Positions 39,904-48,401 of a stretch of DNA of 64,000 nt are shown here, piece after piece. The position numbers were made by a program, and so were the translations under genes. This stretch comes from a virus, in the IMG/VR virus record IMGVR_UViG_3300043446_003158, positions 62,001-126,000 of that record; one strand, 5' to 3'. Position 1 is the stretch's first letter; every line of letters begins with the position of its first letter. Below the pieces are notes generated by a model. It made no database searches and had not been told where the DNA came from. It was given only the letters and a program-made list of their open reading frames with translations.

Positions 39904-40133
39904 TACTTATGTTTACAAATTTTAGAGGTTATTACTTTTTCATTTGCCATTATGTATTCTAAAACACCAAACCTCATCTTTTTATATTTATTCTTTATTT
40001 TTTCTGTCTTGCAAGTTTTTATTTTATCGTCAAAAGTTTTATAAACGTGAGTAATAAAATCTTTATATTTTGCTGTAGACGTTTTAGATTTAGTTTCAAA
40101 TGAATTAATAATGTCCGAAATTATTGAATTCAT
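39903..40133 (-). CDS. Small Lys-rich hypothetical protein
   Basis: 76 residues from MNSIISDIINSFETKSKTST; the longer frame reads into tRNA-Leu and is not used. Very Lys-rich (KTCKTEKIKNKYKKMRFG). A CTAAATA late-type box lies upstream at 40150-40156. Ends one base before the next ATG. Function unknown. Confidence 0.55.
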   Translation of the reverse strand: MNSIISDIINSFETKSKTSTAKYKDFITHVYKTFDDKIKTCKTEKIKNKYKKMRFGVLEYIMANEKVITSKICKHK

Positions 40134-40149
40134 ATCAAACTTTTTATTT

Positions 40150-40156
40150 TTATTTA
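40150..40156 (-). promoter_or_regulatory. Late-type promoter CTAAATA
   Basis: CTAAATA on the minus strand between tRNA-Leu and the Lys-rich gene, same string as before the plus-strand block. Confidence 0.4.
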
Positions 40157-40157
40157 G

Positions 40158-40230
40158 TGCCCGTGAGAAGATTTGAACTTCCACTGTATGGATTCTAAGT
40201 CCACCCTCTCTACCGTTGGAGTACACGGGC
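40158..40230 (-). tRNA. tRNA-Leu (UAG) with short variable arm
   Basis: 73 nt: acceptor GCCCGTG/CACGGGC, D-stem CTC/GAG, anticodon stem GTGGA/TCCAT around CTTAGAA (anticodon TAG), five-base variable loop, T-stem GGAAG/CTTCT. UAG reads CUA, so Leu, but bacterial Leu tRNAs normally have a long variable arm; identity by anticodon alone. Confidence 0.75.
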
Positions 40231-40233
40231 AAA

Positions 40234-40304
40234 TGGAGAATAGGAGAATCGAACTCCTAATAAGTGCTTGCAAAGCACCCGTTATACCGTTTAACTAATT
40301 CCCC
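40234..40304 (-). tRNA. tRNA-Ala (UGC)
   Basis: 71 nt: acceptor GGGGAAT/ATTCTCC, anticodon stem GGTGC/GCACT around TTTGCAA (anticodon TGC), T-loop TTCGATT. The usual Ala identity pair G3-U70 is not obvious in the acceptor. Reads GCA. Confidence 0.88.
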
Positions 40305-40307
40305 AGT

Positions 40308-40323
40308 AAACCCCGAAGGGTTA
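40308..40323 (-). terminator. Possible stem-loop ahead of tRNA-Ala
   Basis: AACCC-TTCG-GGGTT hairpin with a stable TTCG tetraloop between the oxygenase stop and tRNA-Ala. No T-tract follows; it may be a processing signal rather than a terminator. Confidence 0.4.
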
Positions 40324-40328
40324 TTTAT

Positions 40329-40844
40329 TTATTTTCCCCAAATTTGAATAGTACATCTCATATCTTCACAATGTGGAGATACTTGAGTTACAAAATGTTC
40401 TTGAGTTTCATCATTTAAAACTAGCATATTTTGTTTTGGAAGAATTGCTTTGAAAAAATTTTCTGGGCACTCATCATCTTTCCAAACAAATAAACCACCA
40501 TCACTAGTAGAACTAGGAGTATTCAAATATAAAGTTGCTCCAAATTTATATTTGGCATCAGAGTGCGATGAAATTGCGGAATATGGGTGCCAAATATAAT
40601 ATTGAAATAGTAGTTCGTCATAAGAAAACTCTTTAAATATTGAACTTAATTCAATTTTAAGATCTTCTAATATTTGTTTATTATCTAATGGTGTCACAGT
40701 ACAAACACCATCAACATTAACCATTATATTCTCTTCCCAAAAAAAATGATTAGATCTCCAACACGATTTTTTTGTTTTTTCTATAACATCATTCCTACAG
40801 GCATTAAAAAGACGATCAGATAAAACTTCTTCGTAAATTTTCAT
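40329..40844 (-). CDS. 2OG-Fe(II) dioxygenase
   Basis: 171 residues. WHPYSAISSHSDAKYKFGAT supplies His-x-Asp, LYLNTPSSTSDGGLFVW the following strands, LVLNDETQEHFVTQVSP the distal His and DMRCTIQIWGK the 2-oxoglutarate Arg. Typical length for cyanophage 2OG proteins. In one chain with the next gene (4-nt overlap). Substrate unknown. Confidence 0.85.
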   Translation of the reverse strand: MKIYEEVLSDRLFNACRNDVIEKTKKSCWRSNHFFWEENIMVNVDGVCTVTPLDNKQILEDLKIELSSIFKEFSYDELLFQYYIWHPYSAISSHSDAKYKFGATLYLNTPSSTSDGGLFVWKDDECPENFFKAILPKQNMLVLNDETQEHFVTQVSPHCEDMRCTIQIWGK

Positions 40845-41023
40845 TGTACTTGCTTTTCAATTTCAGAATCTAGATTATAAATTACAGCACGAATATCAGA
40901 AATCCTAGGAGGAACACTTACCTCATCATAGGTATATCTTTTTTGTGCATCAAAAAGAATTTGCCGAACTGCAGCAGCAGAACGAACATCCATTTTAATT
41001 GTTACTTGTTTTTCTTTAGTCAT
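40841..41023 (-). CDS. Small hypothetical protein
   Basis: 60 residues, MTKEKQVTIKMDVRSAAAVR onward; a short beta strand followed by helices (ILFDAQKRYTYDEVSV, ISDIRAVIYNLDSEIEKQ). Starts inside the last codons of mazG (ATGA overlap). Function unknown. Confidence 0.6.
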   Translation of the reverse strand: MTKEKQVTIKMDVRSAAAVRQILFDAQKRYTYDEVSVPPRISDIRAVIYNLDSEIEKQVQ

Positions 41024-41436
41024 CGGTCGTCAGCAGCACGGTTTTCGGAGAAGTAAACATCAAAAGCACCTTCAGGATAACGCTTCAGAAGTTTTTGAAC
41101 ATTACGAGCAACTACATCATCAAGAGTTACTTCAAGTGCCATACAGGCTTGAGCAACATACCACATAATATCACCAAGTTCAATAATCAAATGTTCACGA
41201 TTATCTTCATTAAAAGGTTTGCCCTGGAAAATCATTTTTTTAACAATCTCCATAAACTCACCACCTTCGGCATTAATACCAACAGCAGAAGTTAGAAGAC
41301 GTTCAATATTTGCACCTTTCTCATCAAGAGCAACTAGGCGATCAGAAAGAGAAAGAAAGTCTTTAGATGCATCAGAAGTTACAGCATCTACAAACTCTGC
41401 GTACTTATTAAAATCAACGTGTTTTGCAGTTTCCAT
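41020..41436 (-). CDS. mazG: MazG-like nucleotide pyrophosphohydrolase
   Basis: 138 residues of the all-alpha NTP-pyrophosphatase family. INAEGGEFMEIVKKMIFQGK and LIIELGDIMWYVAQACMALE carry the E-x-x-E and E-x-x-D metal sites, followed by KRYPEGAFDVYFSENR. In cyanophages MazG is thought to affect nucleotide or alarmone pools. Its own promoter is inside the helicase gene (41484-41512), 48 nt before the ATG. Confidence 0.9.
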   Translation of the reverse strand: METAKHVDFNKYAEFVDAVTSDASKDFLSLSDRLVALDEKGANIERLLTSAVGINAEGGEFMEIVKKMIFQGKPFNEDNREHLIIELGDIMWYVAQACMALEVTLDDVVARNVQKLLKRYPEGAFDVYFSENRAADDR

Positions 41437-42812
41437 TAAAATTTAAATCCTTCAAACGACTTTTTAGGTTTCTGTTCTTCATAATTATACTCTTCATCTT
41501 GTCCAGAGTCAAGTATATCTTTTTGTGCAGTTTGCTCACAATCATACAGTCTCATTTTAGCACGGTCAATACCAACAATAAATCGTTTATAAATTGTGGG
41601 GTCATTATAACGATTTTTAAGTTGTTTTACCATAATCTGCCCAAGTCCTTCCAACTCTTCAGTACTAATAAGGGCAAACATAAGATCAGCAGTAGCAGGG
41701 AGACCAAAGGACTCGCTAGTATCAGTAAGTTCAACATCGCTATTGCCATAACCTGAACGAGTGGTTTGAGTAGCAGATACGATTGGTACGTTGAACTCAA
41801 CTGCAAGTCCCCGTAACTCTTCAGCAATTGCTTTAATATACGAATATGAATTGACAGAAAGGTTTGACTTATACCTGCTGGAAGCACAAATATTAAGGTA
41901 ATCAATGAAAATAATATCAGGTCTAAATGACTTCTTAAGTGCAAGTTCATTAAGAAGTGATTTAAAGTGTCCACTATGTGCAGATGCTGTAGGATATTCT
42001 TTAATTATAAGAGTTCCTTGTGTTTTCTTTGCAAGATTTGTAACCTTGTTTTCAAACATCTGGCGAGGAAGTTCTACTAATTGTTGAATTGGAACATTTA
42101 AAAGGTTTGCATCAATACGTTCAGCAATTTTCTCCTCTGCCATCTCCAGTGTAATGTAAAGCACATTACGTCCGTCAAGCACACAGGAGCTAGCCATATG
42201 ACACATGAAAAGAGACTTACCAACACCTGTCCCAGCAAGAGCGATGTTAAGAGTCTTGTTAGGAAGACCACCTTTCGTAATTTTGTTAAAATATTCCAAA
42301 TCAAACGGAATACGATTTTCTTTTCTGTGATAAGACTCATATCGTTCCTCATAATCTTGTAAGTAATCATGACCAATATGATTATCAAAAGATACTGCTA
42401 GAGCATTTGAAAGAATGCTTGGAATAGCATCTCTATTCTTCTTTTCATCATTACCATCTGCAATATGGATTGATTCCATAAGAGCGAGATAGATTGCACG
42501 ATCACGACACCACTTTTCAGTAGTATCAAGCAACCATCTTTCATCTACAATAGAATCGTGAAGTGATTTAGAAATTTCTCTAATTTCTTTGACTTCACTA
42601 TCTGATAAATCTGTACGATTTTCAATTTCAATATTAAGTGCCTCAAGTGTAATTGAGGAACCATATTTAACGATAAAATTTACAACTTCTTGAAAAACTA
42701 CTTTTTCTGTTCTTTGTTCAAAATAATTTGGTTGAATAAAAGGAATTACTTTCCTAGAATAATTTTCATTAAATACAAGGTTTCGCAGAATAGTAGTTTC
42801 AATTCGTTCCAT
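41436..42812 (-). CDS. 41: Replicative DNA helicase (T4 gp41/DnaB-type)
   Basis: 458 residues. DnaB-like N-terminal helical domain, then the RecA-type core: [20 protein letters not shown] (Walker A), [14 protein letters not shown] (Walker B), [11 protein letters not shown] and [20 protein letters not shown]. Hexameric 5'-3' helicase of the replisome, working with gp61 primase. Start at MERIETT within the last codons of uvsX (14-nt overlap). Confidence 0.95.
   Translation of the reverse strand: MERIETTILRNLVFNENYSRKVIPFIQPNYFEQRTEKVVFQEVVNFIVKYGSSITLEALNIEIENRTDLSDSEVKEIREISKSLHDSIVDERWLLDTTEKWCRDRAIYLALMESIHIADGNDEKKNRDAIPSILSNALAVSFDNHIGHDYLQDYEERYESYHRKENRIPFDLEYFNKITKGGLPNKTLNIALAGTGVGKSLFMCHMASSCVLDGRNVLYITLEMAEEKIAERIDANLLNVPIQQLVELPRQMFENKVTNLAKKTQGTLIIKEYPTASAHSGHFKSLLNELALKKSFRPDIIFIDYLNICASSRYKSNLSVNSYSYIKAIAEELRGLAVEFNVPIVSATQTTRSGYGNSDVELTDTSESFGLPATADLMFALISTEELEGLGQIMVKQLKNRYNDPTIYKRFIVGIDRAKMRLYDCEQTAQKDILDSGQDEEYNYEEQKPKKSFEGFKF
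41484..41512 (-). promoter_or_regulatory. mazG promoter within gp41 gene
   Basis: TTGACT (41507-41512), 17 bp, TATAAT (41484-41489), located in the 3' end of the helicase gene. Confidence 0.7.
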
Positions 42813-43806
42813 AAGAGAATTCTTGTTTTGCAATTTCGTCAAGTTTTTGCATTACTTCTTCGGTAAAGTAATCTTCTGGATTCGCAAGAATTTGCTTTCC
42901 ATAGATTTTCTTACCGTCAATTTCGTAACGCCCTGCTACGTTTTTCCAAAGTCCGCCAATTTCACCGAGTTCAAGAAGACCATAATATCTATCAAGACCA
43001 CGATGATCGTAATAAAGGCGTACTTCAACATCTTTATTTTCCTTACTTAAACGTGATTTAGCAGTTTTTGCTTTGATAATATTCCCAATAACTTCAGTTC
43101 CGTCTTTTTCCTTTTTCTTGGAAAGATAGATAATGCTAGAAGCAGCATATTTTAAACCACTTCCACCACCCATTTCTTTTGTTGGAACATAAGCACCAAT
43201 AACATCATAGGTGTGATTAGTTACAATCATAGGAATGTTTGCCTGCCCCAACTTGAGTGTAAGCATACGGAAGGCACCTTTTACAAGTTGTGATTTAGTC
43301 ATGTCACGAACTTGCTTATCATTAAGAGCATCAGTAATCTCCTTTTCAGTTGAAAGCATACCTAAAGAGTCTAACACAAACATACAGGGTTTGCGTTCTT
43401 CTGCAGGTTTCTTTAAGTAAATATCAACTGCCTTTAGTGCCTTACCACGAAACTCTTCTACGGTGACAACATTAACCACGACAAGACGAGATGTGTCGAT
43501 GCCGCGTGACTCCAAGAGTGATTTAGTAATGGCAGCTTCAGTATCAAAGTAGAGACAATAACCATCGGGGTGAGTATCAAGAAAATTCTTAACCACAGCG
43601 ATAGAGAAAAAAGTTTTTCCAGTAGAAGACTCTCCAGCAATAGCAGTAATCTTATTCCCAGATACACCACCAAATATGCTACCTGAAACCAGTGCATTAA
43701 AAATGTACGAACCTGTGTCAACATAAGTTTCAGTCTCATCTATATCAGAAGCGAGAGAAGCATATTCTCCCCCAACCTCTTTAATTATATCCTTTAGAAA
43801 ATCCAT
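42799..43806 (-). CDS. uvsX: UvsX recombinase (RecA-like)
   Basis: 335 residues. [20 protein letters not shown] (Walker A), [38 protein letters not shown] (Walker B), [25 protein letters not shown] and [20 protein letters not shown]. Strand exchange for recombination-dependent replication. Shorter than T4 UvsX (391), as in cyanophages. Three tiny genes lie between it and gp43. Confidence 0.95.
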   Translation of the reverse strand: MDFLKDIIKEVGGEYASLASDIDETETYVDTGSYIFNALVSGSIFGGVSGNKITAIAGESSTGKTFFSIAVVKNFLDTHPDGYCLYFDTEAAITKSLLESRGIDTSRLVVVNVVTVEEFRGKALKAVDIYLKKPAEERKPCMFVLDSLGMLSTEKEITDALNDKQVRDMTKSQLVKGAFRMLTLKLGQANIPMIVTNHTYDVIGAYVPTKEMGGGSGLKYAASSIIYLSKKKEKDGTEVIGNIIKAKTAKSRLSKENKDVEVRLYYDHRGLDRYYGLLELGEIGGLWKNVAGRYEIDGKKIYGKQILANPEDYFTEEVMQKLDEIAKQEFSYGTN

Positions 43807-43930
43807 TCTTCTTTACCTTAAGTATGTTTATTTTATAAGACCAAAGTTTATTATAAAGTTTGGGATTAGAAAACTTTATTGTTTCAATAATAATGTCTAG
43901 TTCTTTTTCATTAATAGGAAGTTTTATCAT
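43781..43930 (-). CDS. Tiny paralogue pair, member 2
   Basis: 49 residues: [30 protein letters not shown]. Aligns to its upstream neighbour (MDLPINDKELNTIVKALGFG, GDAALYHKLKLVKEL), so the two are a tandem duplication. ATG overlaps the upstream TGA (ATGA); the end overlaps uvsX by 26 nt. Function unknown. Confidence 0.6.
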   Translation of the reverse strand: MIKLPINEKELDIIIETIKFSNPKLYNKLWSYKINILKVKKNGFSKGYN

Positions 43931-44091
43931 GCAACTATCCCATATTCTTCTCGGAGAATTTTTTTATAAGGCAAACCTTGATCTTTAAGTTCTTTTACAA
44001 GTTTTAGTTTATGATAAAGAGCAGCATCTCCACCAAAACCAAGTGCTTTTACAATAGTATTCAGTTCTTTATCATTAATAGGCAAATCCAT
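43927..44091 (-). CDS. Tiny paralogue pair, member 1
   Basis: 54 residues, MDLPINDKELNTIVKALGFG onward, ending [12 protein letters not shown]. Paralogue of the next gene; the reading frame is supported by that similarity. Between gp43 and uvsX, so possibly a replication accessory. Confidence 0.6.
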   Translation of the reverse strand: MDLPINDKELNTIVKALGFGGDAALYHKLKLVKELKDQGLPYKKILREEYGIVA

Positions 44092-44094
44092 AAA

Positions 44095-44214
44095 TCACTC
44101 AAACTTATAATGTGAATATTGAGATTTAAAAATTTCTACCTGTTCTTTAGTTTTAAAGAACTTAAAAAGGACAGTATTTGGAAATTCTTTAAGTTGATAT
44201 TTGACTTTAATCAT
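44095..44214 (-). CDS. Tiny hypothetical protein
   Basis: 39 residues, MIKVKYQLKEFPNTVLFKFF, KTKEQVEIFKSQYSHYKFE. Start fused to the gp43 stop (TAATG), so it is translated with the polymerase. No family recognised. Confidence 0.55.
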   Translation of the reverse strand: MIKVKYQLKEFPNTVLFKFFKTKEQVEIFKSQYSHYKFE

Positions 44215-46715
44215 TAGGAAAAAAATAGTTCAAGGTTTACAGTTTTTTCTTCTTTCCACCCAATAATATTCAAAATTGTTTTGAGTGGATCCAAGAATGC
44301 TTTTTCAAATTGTAGTTCATAGTCAATATATTTGTCAAGACCAAGTTCAGTAGGAAACTGTTGAATGAATGAAATTACATTTTCCTGAATAGTGTTTGGT
44401 TTTTTAAGAAAAATAAATTTGACTTTTTCACCATTATTAATAAGTGAATATTTATTGGTAAGTTTTTTTTGTTTTATATAATAATTAAAAAGGAGTGCTC
44501 CGCGAACTTGAATTGGTGTTTTAGGAGCATAAATGTCAGATGAAGAATAATACTTACGAACATCGGAGGCAGTTCTTGGAAAAGCAATCTGTTCTGGCGG
44601 AAGACTCTTAAACTCTTCGCGGCACTTATCAATAAATTCAATCATATCATTTTCGGATCCGCTCATCATAATGTTAAAAGATTCTTTTAACATCTTGCGA
44701 CAGGGAGCAGGAGTAGAAGATTTAATTGCTTCAATTCCTTTAATTTTCAGTTTAGGTTCTTCATAACGAACACCTTCACTATCCCATACACTCAAGATGT
44801 ATCGCTTCTTCGCAGTCCAAATACCACGTTCAGCAATACATTCACGCTTCATGAACATCTTTTGATCATAAGCATTTACATACTCAGCCAGTTCTTGGTA
44901 AGAACTTTCAATATACTTTTCAAATTCCATCCGACAGACCTTATCAAGGAACGAAACAACGCCTTGAGTAGTTTTCTCTCTTCCCTTGTATACACTTTCA
45001 ACCAAAGGACCCATATTAACGTAAAGAGAATCAGTATCTGAAGCAATAACATAATCTACATCTCCACTCTTAAGAATTTTGTTTAGGTATTCATTTACCT
45101 TATTCATAATCCAATTGATTGAAACCTGCCCAGAAAGAGTGATTGCTTCTGCATTCGCCAACTTAAAGTATCGGAAATACTGATTACCAATTGCACCATA
45201 AGCAGAGTTTAATTGAATCTTACGTGCCATTTGGATGTTATTGCACCGAGCAATCTCTTTTTCCAACTCCTTTGTCTTTTTCTTTTCGTATGCTTGTTCT
45301 GCCTCAAGCATTTTCTTTTTGAAAATCACACGTTCATTATAGATTTTCTCCATAAGTTCTGGTAGAAATCCACGAATATCCTTACGATACATAGCACCAT
45401 TTGCACATACCGCATAATCCTTATACATCTCAAAGTTAATGCTCTGATTCAGAATCTTATCAACATTAACTGATGGATGTCGCTCTTCAACCAGAGTTTC
45501 TGGGGAGATGTTATATTGCATAATCAAATGTGGATATAGGGAGTTAAGGTCAAAACTCACCACCCAATCATACATTCCAGGAATTGGTTCTTTTACATAG
45601 GCACCTTCATACTTGGAATCCTTATCAGAACGCTCTTTAGGGGGAATCACAATATTTCTCTTTTTAAGATAATTGTAAATGATTGTATCCCACATACGAA
45701 CTTGAGAAAACACGTCCTCATAGTTTGCCTTGGCATCATATGCCATCGTAAGAGCAAGTTCAATTAGTTTCATCTTGTCTTCCAAACGGTCAACAAGTTC
45801 CACGTCCTTGATGTTATATTCTACGAACTTTTGCCAACCTTTTGTATAGAAATCCTTGAACGTATCAAACTCAGAGTGATCCAGTTTCTTTTGCTTAAGT
45901 TCAACCTCGGCAATATAATCTAGGCGATAAGATTCTTGTGCCTTGTAAGTAAATTTCTTATAAAGATCAAGATAGTCTAACTGTGAGATTCCACCAATAT
46001 CATAACAAAGATGTTCACGCCCAGAAATATAAACCTTATCTTCAGTCACCAACCCCCAAGGAGACAATCGTTTCATTAATTTTTCACCAAGAACACGATC
46101 AATACGCCGAACAAGATATGGAATATCGTACAGTTTACTATTCCATCCAGTTACAACTTCTGGAATATTTTCTTCAATCATCCACCAGTGAATAAAATCA
46201 TTCAAAAGATTATATTCATTAGAAAATGAACGATAAGAAACGTTCTTTTGATTATTTTGAAATGGTCCTTTTCCCCAAGTACGAATTTGTTTTGATGAAT
46301 AATCCTGAACAGTAATCAAAAGAACTTCTTCCGATGCAGATTCCACATCAGGAAATCCATTTTCAGAAGCAACCTCAATATCAATTGTAGTTACTTTAAT
46401 CTTGTTAATATCAAACTTAAGTTCTTCTTCTGGATAAATGTCAGAAATATATTGGTAGATATATTGAGTATTTCCAAAGATTTTGAAATTTTCTACGTTC
46501 TCATATTTTTTAACAAATTCCCTACAATCACGCACGGAACCAGGTTGAACTGATTCAACATATTCTCCACCTAAAGTTTTATATTTTGTTTTATTATTTG
46601 AAGGGACAAAAAGAGTCGGGTTAAACTTTTCACGGGTCATGAAATGTTTTCCATCTTCATAACCACGGACAAGAAAGTTGTCCCCGACCATTTGAACGTT
46701 AGTATAAAATCTCAT
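44214..46715 (-). CDS. 43: DNA polymerase (T4 gp43, family B)
   Basis: 833 residues. Exonuclease motifs: VTTIDIEVASENGFPDVESA (Exo I), NSKLYDIPYLVRRIDR (Exo II), and EYNIKDVELVDRLEDKM (Exo III). Polymerase motifs: VSFDLNSLYPHLIMQYNISP (motif A), ARKIQLNSAYGAIGNQYFRY (motif B) and VIASDTDSLYVNMG (motif C). C-terminal LDPLKTILNIIGW...LELFF resembles the clamp-binding tail. Replicates phage DNA with gp44/62/45. T4 gp43 is 898 residues; cyanophage forms are shorter. Confidence 0.97.
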   Translation of the reverse strand: MRFYTNVQMVGDNFLVRGYEDGKHFMTREKFNPTLFVPSNNKTKYKTLGGEYVESVQPGSVRDCREFVKKYENVENFKIFGNTQYIYQYISDIYPEEELKFDINKIKVTTIDIEVASENGFPDVESASEEVLLITVQDYSSKQIRTWGKGPFQNNQKNVSYRSFSNEYNLLNDFIHWWMIEENIPEVVTGWNSKLYDIPYLVRRIDRVLGEKLMKRLSPWGLVTEDKVYISGREHLCYDIGGISQLDYLDLYKKFTYKAQESYRLDYIAEVELKQKKLDHSEFDTFKDFYTKGWQKFVEYNIKDVELVDRLEDKMKLIELALTMAYDAKANYEDVFSQVRMWDTIIYNYLKKRNIVIPPKERSDKDSKYEGAYVKEPIPGMYDWVVSFDLNSLYPHLIMQYNISPETLVEERHPSVNVDKILNQSINFEMYKDYAVCANGAMYRKDIRGFLPELMEKIYNERVIFKKKMLEAEQAYEKKKTKELEKEIARCNNIQMARKIQLNSAYGAIGNQYFRYFKLANAEAITLSGQVSINWIMNKVNEYLNKILKSGDVDYVIASDTDSLYVNMGPLVESVYKGREKTTQGVVSFLDKVCRMEFEKYIESSYQELAEYVNAYDQKMFMKRECIAERGIWTAKKRYILSVWDSEGVRYEEPKLKIKGIEAIKSSTPAPCRKMLKESFNIMMSGSENDMIEFIDKCREEFKSLPPEQIAFPRTASDVRKYYSSSDIYAPKTPIQVRGALLFNYYIKQKKLTNKYSLINNGEKVKFIFLKKPNTIQENVISFIQQFPTELGLDKYIDYELQFEKAFLDPLKTILNIIGWKEEKTVNLELFFS

Positions 46716-46984
46716 CAGGAAATAATATCAATATATTTTTTAATAATATCAGAGTTTGGATTGATAATTGTTAAGATGCTGTCAGAATTGACTAAAAATT
46801 CATCTTGTTTTGTGTAGTCACATAACCAGTTTTGTAAGTAAACGTCTTCTGTTATTCCTTTTTTTATTTCACAAGGTTTAATTAGTTTACAATTTGGATC
46901 TCCTAATTCTGATTCAACTTCTTCAATTTGAGATATAACTATTGTACCATTTTTAAATACAATCGTCTTAATTGTTGCTTCCAT
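46715..46984 (-). CDS. Sm-like protein, copy 2
   Basis: 89 residues from MEATIKTIVFKNGTIVISQI, chosen for AGGAGA upstream. The strand order (VFKNGTIVISQIEEVESE, KLIKPCEIKK, WLCDYTKQDEFLVNSDSIL TIINP, then KKYIDII) matches the Sm-like proteins of cyanophage origin. It could bind RNA as a ring. Overlaps copy 1 upstream by 17 nt and gp43 downstream by 1. Confidence 0.6.
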   Translation of the reverse strand: MEATIKTIVFKNGTIVISQIEEVESELGDPNCKLIKPCEIKKGITEDVYLQNWLCDYTKQDEFLVNSDSILTIINPNSDIIKKYIDIIS

Positions 46985-47312
46985 CTTCAGTCTCCTGACC
47001 ATTCACGTCTTCGTTGTTAGTTCCTTCTGGATCATACATTTTTGCAAGAGAATCAATTGGATCTACAATTGTAACAATCCAATCAAAAGGAACTACCATT
47101 TGATTACTTTTAGATAAAAGCATCCATTTGGTTAGAGATACATTTACAACACTTGAATTTTTTTCCTCTTCGGGAACTAAAACTGGTGAATCATAAAAAA
47201 CTCTTTGGGGATTGGTAAACAAATATCCATAAAGTTTTTCTTCCTGGTGAACTTCTTTAACATCCGCAATCACGGTTTCACCAGATTTTAACAAAACTAA
47301 TTTTACTGTCAT
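46968..47312 (-). CDS. Sm-like protein, copy 1
   Basis: 114 residues: VKLVLLKSGETVIADVKEVH, YLFTNPQRVFYDSPVLVPEE, SLTKWMLLSKSNQMVVPFDW, IVTIVDPIDSLAKMYDPEG, then an acidic tail. The GET...NP...W...F.I.TI.DP plan is that of phage Sm-like proteins. First gene behind the promoter at 47336-47364, ahead of the polymerase. Confidence 0.65.
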   Translation of the reverse strand: MTVKLVLLKSGETVIADVKEVHQEEKLYGYLFTNPQRVFYDSPVLVPEEEKNSSVVNVSLTKWMLLSKSNQMVVPFDWIVTIVDPIDSLAKMYDPEGTNNEDVNGQETEDGSNN

Positions 47313-47335
47313 TTTTTTTAAAGTTTCCTCTATCT

Positions 47336-47364
47336 ATTTTAGCAAGAAAAAAAGGAGGTGTCAA
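47336..47364 (-). promoter_or_regulatory. Promoter of Sm-like/gp43/uvsX region inside terminator
   Basis: TTGACA (47359-47364), 17 bp, TAAAAT (47336-47341); the -35 is in the 3' arm of the hairpin and the T-tract is the spacer. Confidence 0.75.
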
Positions 47365-47386
47365 CTGGATTTTGCCAGTTACCTCC
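47345..47386 (-). terminator. Terminator of the hsp20 gene
   Basis: Two-part stem GGAGGT/ACCTCC and ACTGG/CCAGT on the minus strand, then TTTTTTT. Confidence 0.8.
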
Positions 47387-47418
47387 CGTGGCATAGCGCC
47401 GACGATATTCAATTTTAT

Positions 47419-47853
47419 TTATAGATAATCTTTTCGTTTGTGATACTCTGGAACAATTCTACCAAGCACAACGGTTAGAAGCCCATCCTCAAAATCAACT
47501 GATCGTACTTCCGTATCATCAGAGAGTGTCCACGCTCTCTTAAAACTCCGTTGAGCCAAACCCTTGTGGAGATAGTTGGACTCCGTTTCTTTATCTTCCT
47601 TTTGGCCCTCCACAAAGAGTTTACCGTCTTGTGTGTAAACATAAACTTCTTTTTTCTTAAACCCAGCAAGTGCAATCTCTAGTCGAGATTCTACATTATT
47701 TACCTGAACTAGATTGTAAGGTGGATAATTTGTTGTAGTTTCATGAAGGTTGAATAGACGATCAAAATATTCATCCATTCCAATACTATTACGAGTAATT
47801 TTATCTAAAAGAGTAGGCAAATCAGTAGTAGTATACCTTGAGAGGTTAGTCAT
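47419..47853 (-). CDS. hsp20: Small heat shock protein Hsp20
   Basis: 144 residues. Alpha-crystallin domain: YPPYNLVQVNNVESRLEIAL, AGFKKKEVYVYTQDGKLFVE GQ, YLHKGLAQRSFKRAWTLSDD and VRSVDFEDGLLTVVLGR. ATP-independent chaperone, a signature gene of T4-like cyanophages and probably involved in virion or host protein folding. An extended -10 (TGTTATAAT, 47914-47922) lies upstream, and a terminator on both sides makes it monocistronic. Confidence 0.95.
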   Translation of the reverse strand: MTNLSRYTTTDLPTLLDKITRNSIGMDEYFDRLFNLHETTTNYPPYNLVQVNNVESRLEIALAGFKKKEVYVYTQDGKLFVEGQKEDKETESNYLHKGLAQRSFKRAWTLSDDTEVRSVDFEDGLLTVVLGRIVPEYHKRKDYL

Positions 47854-47913
47854 TATAGTAGCTCCTTAAAAAGCGAGTTTGTGTTTTGTGGATCCTTTCG
47901 GCATCCGTATATA

Positions 47914-47922
47914 ATTATAACA
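47914..47922 (-). promoter_or_regulatory. hsp20 extended -10 promoter
   Basis: TG-T-TATAAT on the minus strand with no clear -35, just downstream of the T-tract of the regA terminator. Confidence 0.5.
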
Positions 47923-47930
47923 GAAAGAAT

Positions 47931-47953
47931 AAAAAAGGGAGTGTTGAACCCCC
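47931..47953 (-). terminator. Terminator of the regA operon
   Basis: GGGGGT/ACTCCC stem (one G-T pair), 5-nt loop, TTTTTT on the minus strand. Confidence 0.7.
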
Positions 47954-47960
47954 TACAAAA

Positions 47961-48401
47961 TCATTCGGTTTCTTCTACCCTTTTCTTTTTAGATCCAATA
48001 TTATATTTTGTTTCTAAAATCCATTCTCCCTTATCTTTATAAGAAAGAACTTTAATTTGATTTAATGGTGCAATATCTTGAATTTTTTCAAGATCTACAA
48101 TTGTAATTAGACCCCAATCCGCAAGAAGTTGGGCAATACGATTGCGACGCTGAACATCATTTACAGTAAGGTTTGCATGTTTGCCATCCAGGGCAAACAG
48201 TTCTTTAAAATGAACTAGATAATATCTACCTTGCTTATGTAAAATATGGCAAGATTGGTAGATTTTCTTTTCCTTTCTTGAAGCGACTCCGATACGAGTC
48301 AAAGTTTCACGCACTTTCAAAAAGTCATCAGGTTCATTAAGAACCACTTCAACCATTTGATTTGGCGTCCACTTCACTTCAGGTTCTTGAACGACACTCA
48401 T
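47961..48401 (-). CDS. regA: RegA translational repressor
   Basis: 146 residues. Matches the T4 RegA plan: MVEVVLNEPDDFLKVRETLT RIGVASRKEKKIYQSCHILH, KQGRYYLVHFKELFALDGKH and VNDVQRRNRIAQLLADWGLI. Binds near start codons of early mRNAs and blocks initiation. Longer than T4 RegA (122) at both ends. Overlaps gp62 by 4 nt, as in the T4 order gp62-regA-gp43. Confidence 0.95.
   Translation of the reverse strand: MSVVQEPEVKWTPNQMVEVVLNEPDDFLKVRETLTRIGVASRKEKKIYQSCHILHKQGRYYLVHFKELFALDGKHANLTVNDVQRRNRIAQLLADWGLITIVDLEKIQDIAPLNQIKVLSYKDKGEWILETKYNIGSKKKRVEETE

Noticed and set aside
40159-40232. N-terminal extension of the Lys-rich gene to 40232
   Set aside because: The extension would read through tRNA-Leu; the ATG at 40133 after CTAAATA is preferred.
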